A stretch of 16,167 nt of DNA from an uncultured Porphyromonadaceae bacterium (GCA_905193995.1 CAJJQT010000012.1:1-16167); one strand, 5' to 3'. Shown: positions 8,088 to 15,047, counted from the first letter of the stretch. Notes: generated by a model not told the origin, from the sequence alone. A program made the numbers and translations.

Positions 8088-8867
8088 TCAGTCCGCGGCG
8101 AGCTCGGCCGCGCGTGCACTGACACCCGCGCCGAAAAGAGCGAAATCATATTTCACGGGATCTTCGGGGCAGTACCCGCGCAGGCGCGAGGTGAGCTCTT
8201 CGACGGCCAGGCGATCGTTGGAGCGGCGCCGGAGCAGTCCCAGGGCGCGCGACACGTTGCCGACATGAACATCGAGCGGGATGCGGAGCTGGTCGGGGCG
8301 AATGACATGCCAGATGCCGAGATCGACGATGCCGTCGTCGCGCACGAGCCAGCGCAGAGCCATGTTGAAGCGCTTGAGAGCCGTCTTGTCGAGGCCGCAG
8401 GGCAGACAGCGCGGATCGGCCACGCCGCCGTTGGCTTCGGTGAGGCACGCAGAGAGGGCACCCGCAAGGTGCCAGGCCGGTGTCTCGGACTGCGGCGCCC
8501 CGACCGCAGCCGCAAAGTCCTCGAGGGAACCGTATTCGGCATAAATGCCGCGCAGTCCGCGCAGGTAGTGGGCGAGATTGGCGTTGAAGAACGTGCGGTG
8601 GACATTGCCCTGAGGCAGCTCCTCGTAAGCACGCTCCATCATATAGCGGTAGGGCTGGTGCCCGAGCATGGCGAGCATCCGCGAGGCGTCGCGGCAGATC
8701 ATGGTGCGGTTGCCCCAGGCGATGGTCGACACGAGCAGCGCCGCGATCTCGATGTCGCGCTTGTCGGTGTAGAGGCGCGGGAACTGCACAGGGTCGTCGT
8801 CGATGAATTCGGGGCGGTTGTAGCGGAGTACCTCCCGGTCGAGCAATGTCTTCAGATCGTCGTTCAT
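8088..8867 (-). CDS. DUF2400 / TIGR02757 family protein
   Basis: 259-residue cytosolic protein of a conserved but uncharacterised family widespread in Bacteroidetes. Typical segments are DDPVQFPRLYTDKRDIE (24-40), IAALLVSTIAWGNR (41-54) and PLDVHVGNVSRALGL (197-211). The last resembles the helix-hairpin-helix/glycosylase-like part of the family, but no enzymatic activity is established and the function is left open. The ATG at 8867 lies only about 20 nt after the tRNA-His terminator, with no TAnnTTTG element between. It may depend on read-through from the tRNA promoter or on a promoter inside the tRNA region. Its stop is 4 nt from that of the convergent barrel gene. Confidence 0.88.
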   Translation of the reverse strand: MNDDLKTLLDREVLRYNRPEFIDDDPVQFPRLYTDKRDIEIAALLVSTIAWGNRTMICRDASRMLAMLGHQPYRYMMERAYEELPQGNVHRTFFNANLAHYLRGLRGIYAEYGSLEDFAAAVGAPQSETPAWHLAGALSACLTEANGGVADPRCLPCGLDKTALKRFNMALRWLVRDDGIVDLGIWHVIRPDQLRIPLDVHVGNVSRALGLLRRRSNDRLAVEELTSRLRGYCPEDPVKYDFALFGAGVSARAAELAAD

Positions 8868-8884
8868 AATAATTCCACGATATG

Positions 8885-8919
8885 ATAAGAAAAACAGCCC
8901 GGCATATTTACCGAGCTGT
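8885..8919 (-). terminator. Intrinsic terminator of tRNA-His
   Basis: On the minus strand GCTGT with ACAGC continues into CCG with CGG across one mismatch, with an 8-nt loop. The hairpin (8919 to 8894) runs into TTTTTCTT. It lies 15 nt past the tRNA 3' end. Confidence 0.82.
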
Positions 8920-8934
8920 AATTCAAAATATTAG

Positions 8935-9009
<75 letters not shown>

Positions 9010-9026
9010 ATGTCTTAAAAGCACTG

Positions 9027-9057
9027 CAAAGGTAAGGACATTTTTTTGAACCGGCAA
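9027..9057 (-). promoter_or_regulatory. tRNA-His promoter
   Basis: On the minus strand TACCTTTG (9034 to 9027) is preceded by TTG (9057 to 9055) with a 20-nt spacer, a perfect Bacteroidetes promoter. The predicted start leaves a leader of roughly 10 nt before the tRNA. Confidence 0.8.
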
Positions 9058-9067
9058 GTTTTTGCCG
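9052..9067. repeat. Inverted repeat between tRNA-His and apbE promoters
   Basis: CGGCAA and TTGCCG are separated by GTTT, a perfect 6-bp dyad. The left half contains the -33 TTG of the tRNA-His promoter, and the dyad lies where the -33 region of the divergent apbE promoter should be. Confidence 0.5.
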
Positions 9068-9077
9068 AAAAAATTAT

Positions 9078-9085
9078 TAACTTTG
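9078..9085 (+). promoter_or_regulatory. apbE promoter -7 element
   Basis: TAACTTTG matches the -7 consensus and implies a leader of about 23 nt before the ATG at 9115. No good -33 match lies 19-21 nt upstream; that position falls inside the inverted repeat at 9052-9067. Confidence 0.65.
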
Positions 9086-9114
9086 TCGTGAAATTCTTAA
9101 AAACTGACCGACCG

Positions 9115-10122
9115 ATGAAAACAGTACGCTTCGCAGTCGCCGCGCTCGCAGCTTTCCTATGGGCCTGCGCCGGAAATCAGGACATCTACCGCAGCATCAG
9201 CGGAAATGCCTGGGGAACAGTGTATCACATTACCTATCGCGGTGCGCCCGCGCTGGCCGACTCGATCCTTGCCGAGATCGAGCGTGTGGATTCATCGCTG
9301 TCGGCATTCAATCATGAATCGACGCTCTACCGGCTCAACGCATCGGAGACCGACTGCGCGGATCCGATGTTCGCCGAAGTGTTCGCCGAGGCCCGCGGCG
9401 TCTGGGAAGTCAGCGGAGGCATGTTCGACCCTACAGTCGGACCGCTGGTCAAGCTGTGGGGGTTCGGCAACCTGGGCGAGACGCCCGAGCCGGATTCGGC
9501 GCAGGTCGACGATGCCCGTTCGAAAGTAGGATTCAGCCGCTGCCGCCTCGACGGGCTGCAGCTCATCCGCGACACCGAGGGCATGGAGATCGACTTCGCA
9601 GCCATCGCCAAGGGCTACGGAGTGGACCGTATAGGCAGCGTCCTGAGCCGCAACGGATGCAAGGACTATATGGTGGAGATCGGTGGCGAAGTCGCAGCCT
9701 CCGGCGTCAACTCCAAAGGTACGCTCTGGCGCATCCGCATCGACGCGCCGGGCATCGACGAAAGCGAATCAGTGCTGTCGCTCGACAACGAATGTGTGGC
9801 CACGTCGGGCAACTACCGCAACTACCGCGAGCAAGCCGACGGCTCGCGCTACGGCCACACGATCAATCCCCTTACCGGCTATCCGGCCTCGACACCCATC
9901 ATATCGGCCACAGTGGTGGCTCCGCGGTGCGCGACTGCCGACGCACTGGCCACAGCCGTCATGACAATGGGCAGCACACTGGCGCCCGACAGCATTGCCG
10001 CACGGATTCAGTCAGCCTACCCTCAGACGGATCTTTACATCGTGACAGCCGGACGCTGGGCCGCCGGGCCGGTAACGCTGCGGTATCCGCGACGCAAAAC
10101 CGCCGCCACTGTATCTCGCTGA
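9115..10122 (+). CDS. apbE: FAD:protein FMN transferase, lipoprotein
   Basis: Periplasmic Mg-dependent enzyme that takes FMN from FAD and attaches it to Thr or Ser of flavoproteins such as NqrB/NqrC or RnfG. The 335-residue product starts with a lipoprotein signal ending LWAC (C18). Family motifs appear in order: SAFNHES (63-69), FDPTVGPLVKLWGFG (104-118), DFAAIAKGYGVD (160-171), GGE (190-192), GHTINPLTGYP (247-257) and ATADALATAVMTMG (273-286) with likely Mg ligand D276. All key residues look intact. The reading frame is open back to a TTG at 9046, but that would put the promoter inside the gene, so the ATG at 9115 is chosen. No target flavoprotein is encoded in this window. Confidence 0.95.
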   Translation: MKTVRFAVAALAAFLWACAGNQDIYRSISGNAWGTVYHITYRGAPALADSILAEIERVDSSLSAFNHESTLYRLNASETDCADPMFAEVFAEARGVWEVSGGMFDPTVGPLVKLWGFGNLGETPEPDSAQVDDARSKVGFSRCRLDGLQLIRDTEGMEIDFAAIAKGYGVDRIGSVLSRNGCKDYMVEIGGEVAASGVNSKGTLWRIRIDAPGIDESESVLSLDNECVATSGNYRNYREQADGSRYGHTINPLTGYPASTPIISATVVAPRCATADALATAVMTMGSTLAPDSIAARIQSAYPQTDLYIVTAGRWAAGPVTLRYPRRKTAATVSR

Positions 10123-10136
10123 TACAACGGCGGCGG
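10100..10136 (+). terminator. Hairpin over the apbE stop codon, possible terminator
   Basis: CCGCCGCC (10100-10107) pairs with GGCGGCGG (10129-10136). After a 2x2 internal loop, TGTATC (10110-10115) pairs with GATACA (10121-10126) around loop TCGCT. The apbE stop starts in the loop. The tail ATTGTAACTT is poor in T, so termination is plausible but unproven; an mRNA 3'-end stabiliser is an alternative. Confidence 0.55.
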
Positions 10137-10198
10137 ATTGTAACTTAACGACTTACCACAAGCAGTTAACGTCAATCTATAACCTTAAATCTAATACC

Positions 10199-10279
10199 AT
10201 GAAAACATTGTTCAATAAAGCAATTATATCTTTAGAACGTTACAAAAGCGTTAAAGTTCTCAGACGTTTGTTACATTAA
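10199..10279 (+). CDS. Possible 26-residue leader or small protein
   Basis: ATG to TAA frame of 26 codons in the AT-rich spacer before the two-component operon. The product is basic (4 Lys, 3 Arg, 1 Glu) with hydrophobic residues spaced as in an amphipathic helix, ending KVLRRLLH. The sequence before the ATG (ATAACCTTAAATCTAATACC) looks to me like AT-rich Bacteroidetes leaders, which is why it is listed. There is no recognisable family, no Shine-Dalgarno and no clear promoter of its own. An open frame of 26 codons can occur by chance in such a spacer. Confidence 0.35.
   Translation: MKTLFNKAIISLERYKSVKVLRRLLH
10239..10275. promoter_or_regulatory. Repeated GTTAnA motifs, possible regulator-binding site
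   Basis: GTTACA (10239), GTTAAA (10250) and GTTACA (10270) lie upstream of the response-regulator promoter. The first two are 11 nt apart, the half-site spacing used by OmpR/PhoB-type regulators, so autoregulation is conceivable. AT-rich background makes chance likely. Confidence 0.28.
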
Positions 10280-10313
10280 CAGATTTTAACTTTATTATCA
10301 CCCATATAATTCC

Positions 10314-10321
10314 TAATTTTG
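10314..10321 (+). promoter_or_regulatory. Promoter -7 element of the two-component operon
   Basis: TAATTTTG fits TAnnTTTG and lies 44 nt before the ATG at 10366. The -33 region near 10290 is only T-rich (CTTTA). Confidence 0.55.
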
Positions 10322-10365
10322 AGTCGAAAAATACAAAATTCCGAACTTTATACAGCCTCAAGACA

Positions 10366-11079
10366 ATGAGAGAAAACATATTGGTAATCGACGACGAAGA
10401 AGCTGTCTGCGAGATCCTCAAATACAATCTTACCAAAGAAGGCTATCAGGTCGACACGGCCTACAGCGCCGAAGAGGCCCTCGAGATGGATCTTGACCGC
10501 TATCAGCTGTTTATGGTAGACATAATGATGGGCGACATGAGCGGATTCGACTTCGCCAAGCGTCTGCGCAACGTCACCGCTACCGAGAACATCCCCATCA
10601 TATTCTGCTCGGCCCTGAACGAGGAGGACGAAAAAGTCATGGGCCTCAACATCGGCGCCGACGACTATGTGACCAAGCCGTTCTCGATCGGCGAGGTGCT
10701 GGCCCGCGTCCGCGCGGTTCTGCGCCGCTCATCTGTGCAGAACCAGCAGCAGCCCGTCACAATCGCCGACTCGCAGTACGAGCCCGACCTCACTTTCAAG
10801 GGACTGCGGATCGACCGCAACGAAAAAATCTCATACCTCGACAACGAGCCCCTGCAGCTGACACGCACAGAGTTTGAACTACTTGAATTCTTTCTCACCC
10901 ACCGCAACCGCATATTCTCGCGCAAGGAAATCATCAGCAGTGTCTGGGGCGAAGAGGTGGTAGTCACGAACCGCACCATCGACACCAACATCACACGCCT
11001 GCGCAAAAAACTTGGCGATTACAGCAACAACATAGTGACCCGCCTGGGGTTTGGCTATGGGTTTAAGGAAACCAACTAA
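10366..11079 (+). CDS. OmpR/PhoB-type response regulator
   Basis: DNA-binding transcription factor of 237 residues activated by phosphorylation. The receiver domain (1-118) has the acidic pair D9/D10, phosphoacceptor D52 (FMVDIMMG), S82 and K104 (TKPF), all canonical. After a Gln-rich linker, the winged-helix domain (about 140-235) shows LTRTEFELLEFF, NRTIDTNITRLRKKL and the terminal wing RLGFGYGF. Its partner is the kinase encoded directly downstream, whose start overlaps this gene by 23 nt. The regulated genes cannot be read from the sequence. Similar regulators are common in Bacteroidales but I cannot give a reliable gene name. Confidence 0.94.
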   Translation: MRENILVIDDEEAVCEILKYNLTKEGYQVDTAYSAEEALEMDLDRYQLFMVDIMMGDMSGFDFAKRLRNVTATENIPIIFCSALNEEDEKVMGLNIGADDYVTKPFSIGEVLARVRAVLRRSSVQNQQQPVTIADSQYEPDLTFKGLRIDRNEKISYLDNEPLQLTRTEFELLEFFLTHRNRIFSRKEIISSVWGEEVVVTNRTIDTNITRLRKKLGDYSNNIVTRLGFGYGFKETN

Positions 11080-12505
11080 ATACCAGCTGCGGCTGTTCGC
11101 GCCGCTCGTCGCCCTGATATGGCTCATTCTGATCGTGATGGGTCTGTGGATGTACCACACTGAGCATCAGCTGCGCATTCAGAACCTGCAGGACCGTGTG
11201 GGCGTGATCGCCTCGCGCATCGTATACGCCTACGAGCACAATGCCGACCCCAAGCCGTTCTATGAATTCGTCGGATCGTATTTCAAGGCCGACACGCTTT
11301 GCGACGACATACGCATCACCACTTATTACAACGGGCGGCCCGACTACGTGGTGGGCGAACCGATATCGCCGGTCGAAATCAGCAACTTCCACGGAGGCTC
11401 CATCCGCTCCAACCGGGAAAACGACGAGCGCCGGCGCGACAACTTCTACTACGACTACACGACCAGCCCTGACAAGCGCTTGGAGATATACACCATGCTG
11501 CCCTTCGACGCCGCGCTTATCCAAGCGACCCAGGCCTCGGACCGCTTGTACATAGTACTGCTGATCGTGGCCCTGGTCGGTACGGCCTTGGCCTGGTTCA
11601 TGTCGCGCAAGCTGGGACACAACGTCGAACTCCTGCGCAATTTCGCCGAGCGCGCCACCCTTGACGATGACTTCGTGCCGACTGTCAAGTTCAGCCACGA
11701 CGAGCTTGGCGAGATCTCACAGCACATCGTATCGTTCTACAACCAGCGCAACGCCGCTATCATCAAGCTCAAACGCGAGCACAACGTCGCGTTCCACGCC
11801 CTCGAAGAGAAATCGCGGCTCAAGCGCGAGCTCACCAACAACATCAACCACGAGCTCAAGACCCCGATCGCTGTGATCAAAGGCTATCTCGACACCATCA
11901 ACGAACACCCTGACATGGACGACGAGTCGCGCAGCCACTTCCTGAAAAAAGTCGGCGAGCACGTCGACCGACTGACCCAGCTGCTCAACGATCTCTCGAG
12001 CATCACGCGTCTCGAGTACGGCTCTCAGATGATCAACACCGAACCTATAAACTTCCATGAGATAGTATTTCAGGCCGCAAACGACTACGAGACATCGGGC
12101 ATCCTCAAGAGCATGACGTTCAACTACGACATACCGACCTACTGCTCCGTAATCGGCAACCAGATGCTGCTCACCGGCATGATCAACAATCTGGTGAAGA
12201 ACGCGGCTGCCTATTCGAAAGGCACCGAGATCAACATCATCCTCACCGACAAGGACGACAAGTATTACCACTTCGCATTCTACGACAACGGCGTGGGCGT
12301 AAAGCCAGAGAGCCTGCCGCACCTGTTCAACCGCTTCTTCCGCGAAGACAACGGCCGCTCGCGCAAGAAAGGAGGCACCGGGCTGGGCCTGTCGATCGTG
12401 CAGAACACCGTCGAGGCTCTCGGCGGCACCATCAGCGCCGACAACCGCAGCGGCGGCGGCCTCATATTCCGCTTCACCCTCAAACGCGCATCAAAGGACG
12501 AATAA
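11057..12505 (+). CDS. Membrane sensor histidine kinase
   Basis: 482-residue inner-membrane kinase that should phosphorylate the preceding regulator. TM1 is residues 12-32 and TM2 about 163-182; the roughly 130 residues between form a periplasmic sensor region with no family I recognise. A HAMP-like linker and helices follow, then the dimerisation domain with H265 in NHELKTPIAVIKGYLD. The ATPase domain has the N box near 376-382 (INNLVKNA), G1 YDNGVGV (409-415), F box LFNRFFRED and G2 GGTGLGLS (439-446). All catalytic boxes are intact. The ATG at 11057 is chosen over TTG at 11051. The overlap with the regulator gene implies coupled translation. The ligand is unknown. No convincing terminator follows. 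Confidence 0.93.
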   Translation: MGLRKPTKYQLRLFAPLVALIWLILIVMGLWMYHTEHQLRIQNLQDRVGVIASRIVYAYEHNADPKPFYEFVGSYFKADTLCDDIRITTYYNGRPDYVVGEPISPVEISNFHGGSIRSNRENDERRRDNFYYDYTTSPDKRLEIYTMLPFDAALIQATQASDRLYIVLLIVALVGTALAWFMSRKLGHNVELLRNFAERATLDDDFVPTVKFSHDELGEISQHIVSFYNQRNAAIIKLKREHNVAFHALEEKSRLKRELTNNINHELKTPIAVIKGYLDTINEHPDMDDESRSHFLKKVGEHVDRLTQLLNDLSSITRLEYGSQMINTEPINFHEIVFQAANDYETSGILKSMTFNYDIPTYCSVIGNQMLLTGMINNLVKNAAAYSKGTEINIILTDKDDKYYHFAFYDNGVGVKPESLPHLFNRFFREDNGRSRKKGGTGLGLSIVQNTVEALGGTISADNRSGGGLIFRFTLKRASKDE

Positions 12506-12586
12506 CCCCGCGCGCAGACTGAAATTTGCCAATGACGGCAGAAAGATGGCCGAAACAGCACAAACGGACGATTTTATGTGCAAAGA

Positions 12587-12618
12587 TTTGCGAATTTGCG
12601 ATTTTTTACCCAATTTTG
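12587..12618 (+). promoter_or_regulatory. ilvE promoter with overlapping tandem octamer
   Basis: TTTG at 12587-12590 and CAATTTTG at 12611-12618 are separated by 20 nt; the -7 element departs from consensus at its first base only. The octamer ATTTGCGA occurs twice in tandem (12586-12593 and 12594-12601) over the -33 region, a possible operator. Confidence 0.55.
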
Positions 12619-12647
12619 CAGCCCGTTCACTATAACTATGATTGAAC

Positions 12648-13670
12648 ATGGATCAAGAAATTGACTGGAAGAAACTACCGTTCGGATACTACCCCACCGA
12701 CTACAACGTACGCTGCTACTACCGCGACGGCAAATGGGGCGAAATCGAAGTAACTACATCTGACAAAATAGAGCTGCACATGGCAGCCACCGCCCTGCAC
12801 TACGGGCAGGAGCTCTTCGAAGGCCTCAAGGCATTCCGCGGCAAAGACGGCAAGATACGTATCTTCCGCCTGCGCGACAACGCCGAGCGCGTACGCTCCT
12901 CGGCCAAAGGCATCCTCATGGAACCGGTGCCCGAAGACATCTTCTGCAAGATGTGCGAGATGGCCGTCAAGCTCAACGAACGCTTCGTGCCGCCCTACGG
13001 CAGCGGCGCCTCACTCTACATCCGTCCGCTCGAGATCGGCCTTACCCCCAGCATCGGCGTCAAAGCCGCCTCGGAATACCTGTTCATGGTCATGGTGAGC
13101 CCCGTCGGCCCATATTTCAAGACCGGCTTCGGCTGCACCGACATCTGCATCATGCGCGAGTACGACCGCGTCGCACCCCGCGGCACCGGCCGCTTCAAGA
13201 TCGGAGGCAACTACGCCGCATCACTCGTCGCCGGCGAACACGCCCATGAGCTCGGCTGCTCGGCCGTGCTGTTCCTCGACCCGAAAGAGAAGAAATACCT
13301 CGACGAATGCGGCCCCGCCAACTTCTTCGCCATCATCGACGGCAAGTACGTCACCCCCAAGAGCGACTCCATCCTGCCCTCGATCACCAACCGCGCCCTG
13401 ATGACCCTCGCCCGCGACCTCGGCATCGAAGTCGAAGAGCGCCACATCACCGTCGACGAACTCGCCAACGCCACCGAAGCCGGCGCCTGCGGCACCGCAG
13501 CCGTCATCTCGCCCATCGGACATATCCGCGACATCGACACCGGCAAGATCTACGAAATCGCCCGCGACGGCAAGCCCGGCCCCGTATCGACCCTGCTCTA
13601 CAACAAGCTCAACGCCATCCGCCTTGGCGAGGAGCCCGACCCGTACAACTGGAACACCATAGTCGAATGA
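12648..13670 (+). CDS. ilvE: Branched-chain amino acid aminotransferase
   Basis: PLP enzyme of fold type IV that interconverts Val, Leu and Ile with their 2-oxo acids using glutamate/2-oxoglutarate. It has 340 residues, normal for the long bacterial/eukaryotic-like group. LHYGQELFEGLKAFR (50-64) and YIRPLEIG (124-131) are family segments. K184 in GTGRFKIGGNYAASL is the PLP-binding lysine, and DECGPANFF (219-227) and ACGTAAVISPIG (280-291) contribute to the cofactor pocket. The ATG at 12648 is used; a TTG two codons upstream is less likely. Eight codons from an out-of-frame ATG at 12638 overlap this start. No other ilv or leu genes are nearby. Its stop overlaps the next start as ATGA. Confidence 0.96.
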   Translation: MDQEIDWKKLPFGYYPTDYNVRCYYRDGKWGEIEVTTSDKIELHMAATALHYGQELFEGLKAFRGKDGKIRIFRLRDNAERVRSSAKGILMEPVPEDIFCKMCEMAVKLNERFVPPYGSGASLYIRPLEIGLTPSIGVKAASEYLFMVMVSPVGPYFKTGFGCTDICIMREYDRVAPRGTGRFKIGGNYAASLVAGEHAHELGCSAVLFLDPKEKKYLDECGPANFFAIIDGKYVTPKSDSILPSITNRALMTLARDLGIEVEERHITVDELANATEAGACGTAAVISPIGHIRDIDTGKIYEIARDGKPGPVSTLLYNKLNAIRLGEEPDPYNWNTIVE

Positions 13671-14233
13671 CAGCAGGTGAGCCACGGCCGTGGACCGGCA
13701 TCTACGACTCCTTCTACCCCCAGCAGACACGTGCCCGCGACATCCTCGAGCGCCATTCGCGCTCAGTGGCCGATCTTGCACTGGAAATCAACCGGCGCAA
13801 AGGCATCGGGCTGCCAGAAGCTGAGGTCGAGCTCGCAGCCATGCTCCACGACATCGGCATCTTTCTGACCGACGCCCCGTCGATCGGCTGCTTCGGATCG
13901 CGGCCATACCTGCTGCACGGCGTCCTGGGCGCCGACCTGCTGCGCCGCCACGGCTTCGACGAAGCCGTCGCCCGCGTGGCCGAACGGCACACCGGATCCG
14001 GCATCACCGCCGAGGAAATCGCATCGTGGCATATGCCCTTCCCCGCCGGACGCGTCCTCTGCCCGCAGAGCGACCTCGAGCAGCTCGTCTGCTACGCCGA
14101 CAAGTTTTACAGCAAGTCGGGCGACATGCGCCGCAAACCTCTCGACCGCGTCCGCGCCTCGCTCGCCCGATTCGGCACAGGCTCACTGGCCCGCTTCGAA
14201 TCCCTCCACGCCCGCTTCTCCACCGACTCCTGA
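13667..14233 (+). CDS. HD-domain phosphohydrolase-like protein
   Basis: 188-residue cytosolic protein with an HD-type metal site: H30 (ERHSRSVADLA), H61-D62 (LHDIGIF), H84, H108 (ERHTG) and D145 (CYADKF). This arrangement fits the HD/HDIG superfamily, whose members hydrolyse nucleotides or other phosphates; the substrate cannot be told from the sequence. The motif set looks complete, so activity is likely. The start ATG overlaps the ilvE stop by 4 nt, so the two are co-transcribed and coupled. The open frame continues upstream within ilvE, but that part is antiparallel-frame composition (Arg/His-rich) and not part of the protein. A strong terminator follows. Confidence 0.88.
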   Translation: MTAGEPRPWTGIYDSFYPQQTRARDILERHSRSVADLALEINRRKGIGLPEAEVELAAMLHDIGIFLTDAPSIGCFGSRPYLLHGVLGADLLRRHGFDEAVARVAERHTGSGITAEEIASWHMPFPAGRVLCPQSDLEQLVCYADKFYSKSGDMRRKPLDRVRASLARFGTGSLARFESLHARFSTDS

Positions 14234-14247
14234 CCTCATACAATGCG

Positions 14248-14296
14248 ACACCTCCCGCAGGGGATATCCTTGCGGGAGGTGTTACATTTATTTTAT
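14248..14296 (+). terminator. Intrinsic terminator of the ilvE operon
   Basis: A perfect 12-bp stem (ACACCTCCCGCA with TGCGGGAGGTGT, 14248-14259 and 14271-14282) has an 11-nt loop containing the palindrome GGATATCC. It is followed by the T-rich tail TACATTTATTTTAT. No A-rich flank lies on the left, so it should act on the plus strand only. Confidence 0.92.
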
Positions 14297-14323
14297 AATT
14301 GAGTCGGCCTCTCCGAATACTTA

Positions 14324-14767
14324 TCAGCGATCAATGCGGATGAGGATATAGTCGCGGTCAAACTCAAGCTCTACCTCATTGGTCAGCTCGGCTTTATATC
14401 CGTAATGCTCGCGCGAAAACTCATTGATTAACTGACCCGGATAAGTGTCAGCCACGAACTTCGCTATAGGCGCAGGGACAATCCCTGCCGGAACAGCCTT
14501 TCCGGAAGGCGCGTCGACATCTATCCATTCGCCGTTCGAATCGAATTCGATCTCGGTGCCGTCGGAGAGCGTCACTTCGTATTTGGCTGACGAATGCTTG
14601 CCGTCACGCTCTACCTTAACCACCTGCATGCCGGGAAAATACGACTTCACAAACGCCTTAGCCATAGATGGCATTTCACCGAAAACCACAGGCTCGTCAT
14701 CGTCCGAGCATGCCCAGAAAGGTATTGAGATGACAGCTGCCAGCAGAATAAATAATAACTTCTTCAT
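14324..14767 (-). CDS. PepSY-like lipoprotein, probably surface exposed
   Basis: 147-residue lipoprotein of unknown function. The signal peptide MKKLLFILLAAVISIPFWAC ends at C20. The mature start CSDDDE is a Ser plus acidic run, like the lipoprotein export signals that send Bacteroidetes lipoproteins to the cell surface. Two tandem half-repeats follow, about 32-80 (AKAFVKSYFPGMQVVKVERDG, ending in an acidic strand) and 99-147 (IAKFVADTYPG, ending ELEFDRDYILIRIDR). This is the layout of the PepSY-like (BLIP-like) family. The chosen ATG gives a normal signal peptide; the frame is open 13 codons further upstream. It is transcribed alone, convergent with the ilvE operon. No convincing promoter or terminator is seen. 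Confidence 0.85.
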   Translation of the reverse strand: MKKLLFILLAAVISIPFWACSDDDEPVVFGEMPSMAKAFVKSYFPGMQVVKVERDGKHSSAKYEVTLSDGTEIEFDSNGEWIDVDAPSGKAVPAGIVPAPIAKFVADTYPGQLINEFSREHYGYKAELTNEVELEFDRDYILIRIDR

Positions 14768-14838
14768 TAATTTCAATCTATTATAGGAACAAATCTTAAA
14801 ATACATTCACGATAGAAACACCGCCATAGGCCCGAATG

Positions 14839-14937
14839 TTCAGGCGCCCTCTAAAATACCCTATGCGCCCCCCTACCCTCGATGTAATGTCGTACCGTAC
14901 ACGGGCGCCCAACCGGTTTCAATAACTTTCAGGCGCC
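14839..14937. repeat. Recurrent GGCGCC palindromes in a spacer
   Basis: The decamer TTCAGGCGCC occurs at 14839-14848 and 14928-14937, and GGCGCC again at 14904-14909. They lie in the 280-nt gap between the PepSY-like gene and tRNA-Lys, which otherwise shows no gene. The copies could pair into a stem; no function is evident. Confidence 0.45.
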
Positions 14938-14975
14938 GATTCCCACGCAGATTCCGACAAAAAATTCTAAAAAAC

Positions 14976-15006
14976 TTGCACAAATAAAAAAATAGCGCTA
15001 CCTTTG
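14976..15006 (+). promoter_or_regulatory. tRNA-Lys promoter
   Basis: TTG (14976-14978) and TACCTTTG (14999-15006) are separated by 20 nt, matching the consensus exactly. The precursor leader would be about 35 nt. Confidence 0.8.
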
Positions 15007-15047
15007 CATCGCTTTTGGGAAAGGCACTTCCATTTTTCCATCAGCAT

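Noticed and set aside
8081..8120. GC-rich hairpin (CGCGGC with GCCGCG) at the convergent barrel/DUF2400 ends
   Set aside because: It has no T-run on either strand and lies in coding sequence of Ala/Glu-rich codons, so I do not call a terminator.
8265..8885. 206-codon plus-strand frame across the DUF2400 gene
   Set aside because: Antisense to a recognised family; it would also cover the gene's own start region.
13307..13666. Upstream extension of the HD-domain gene into ilvE
   Set aside because: The extra residues are an Arg/His-rich out-of-frame reading of ilvE; the ATGA overlap at 13667 is the natural start.
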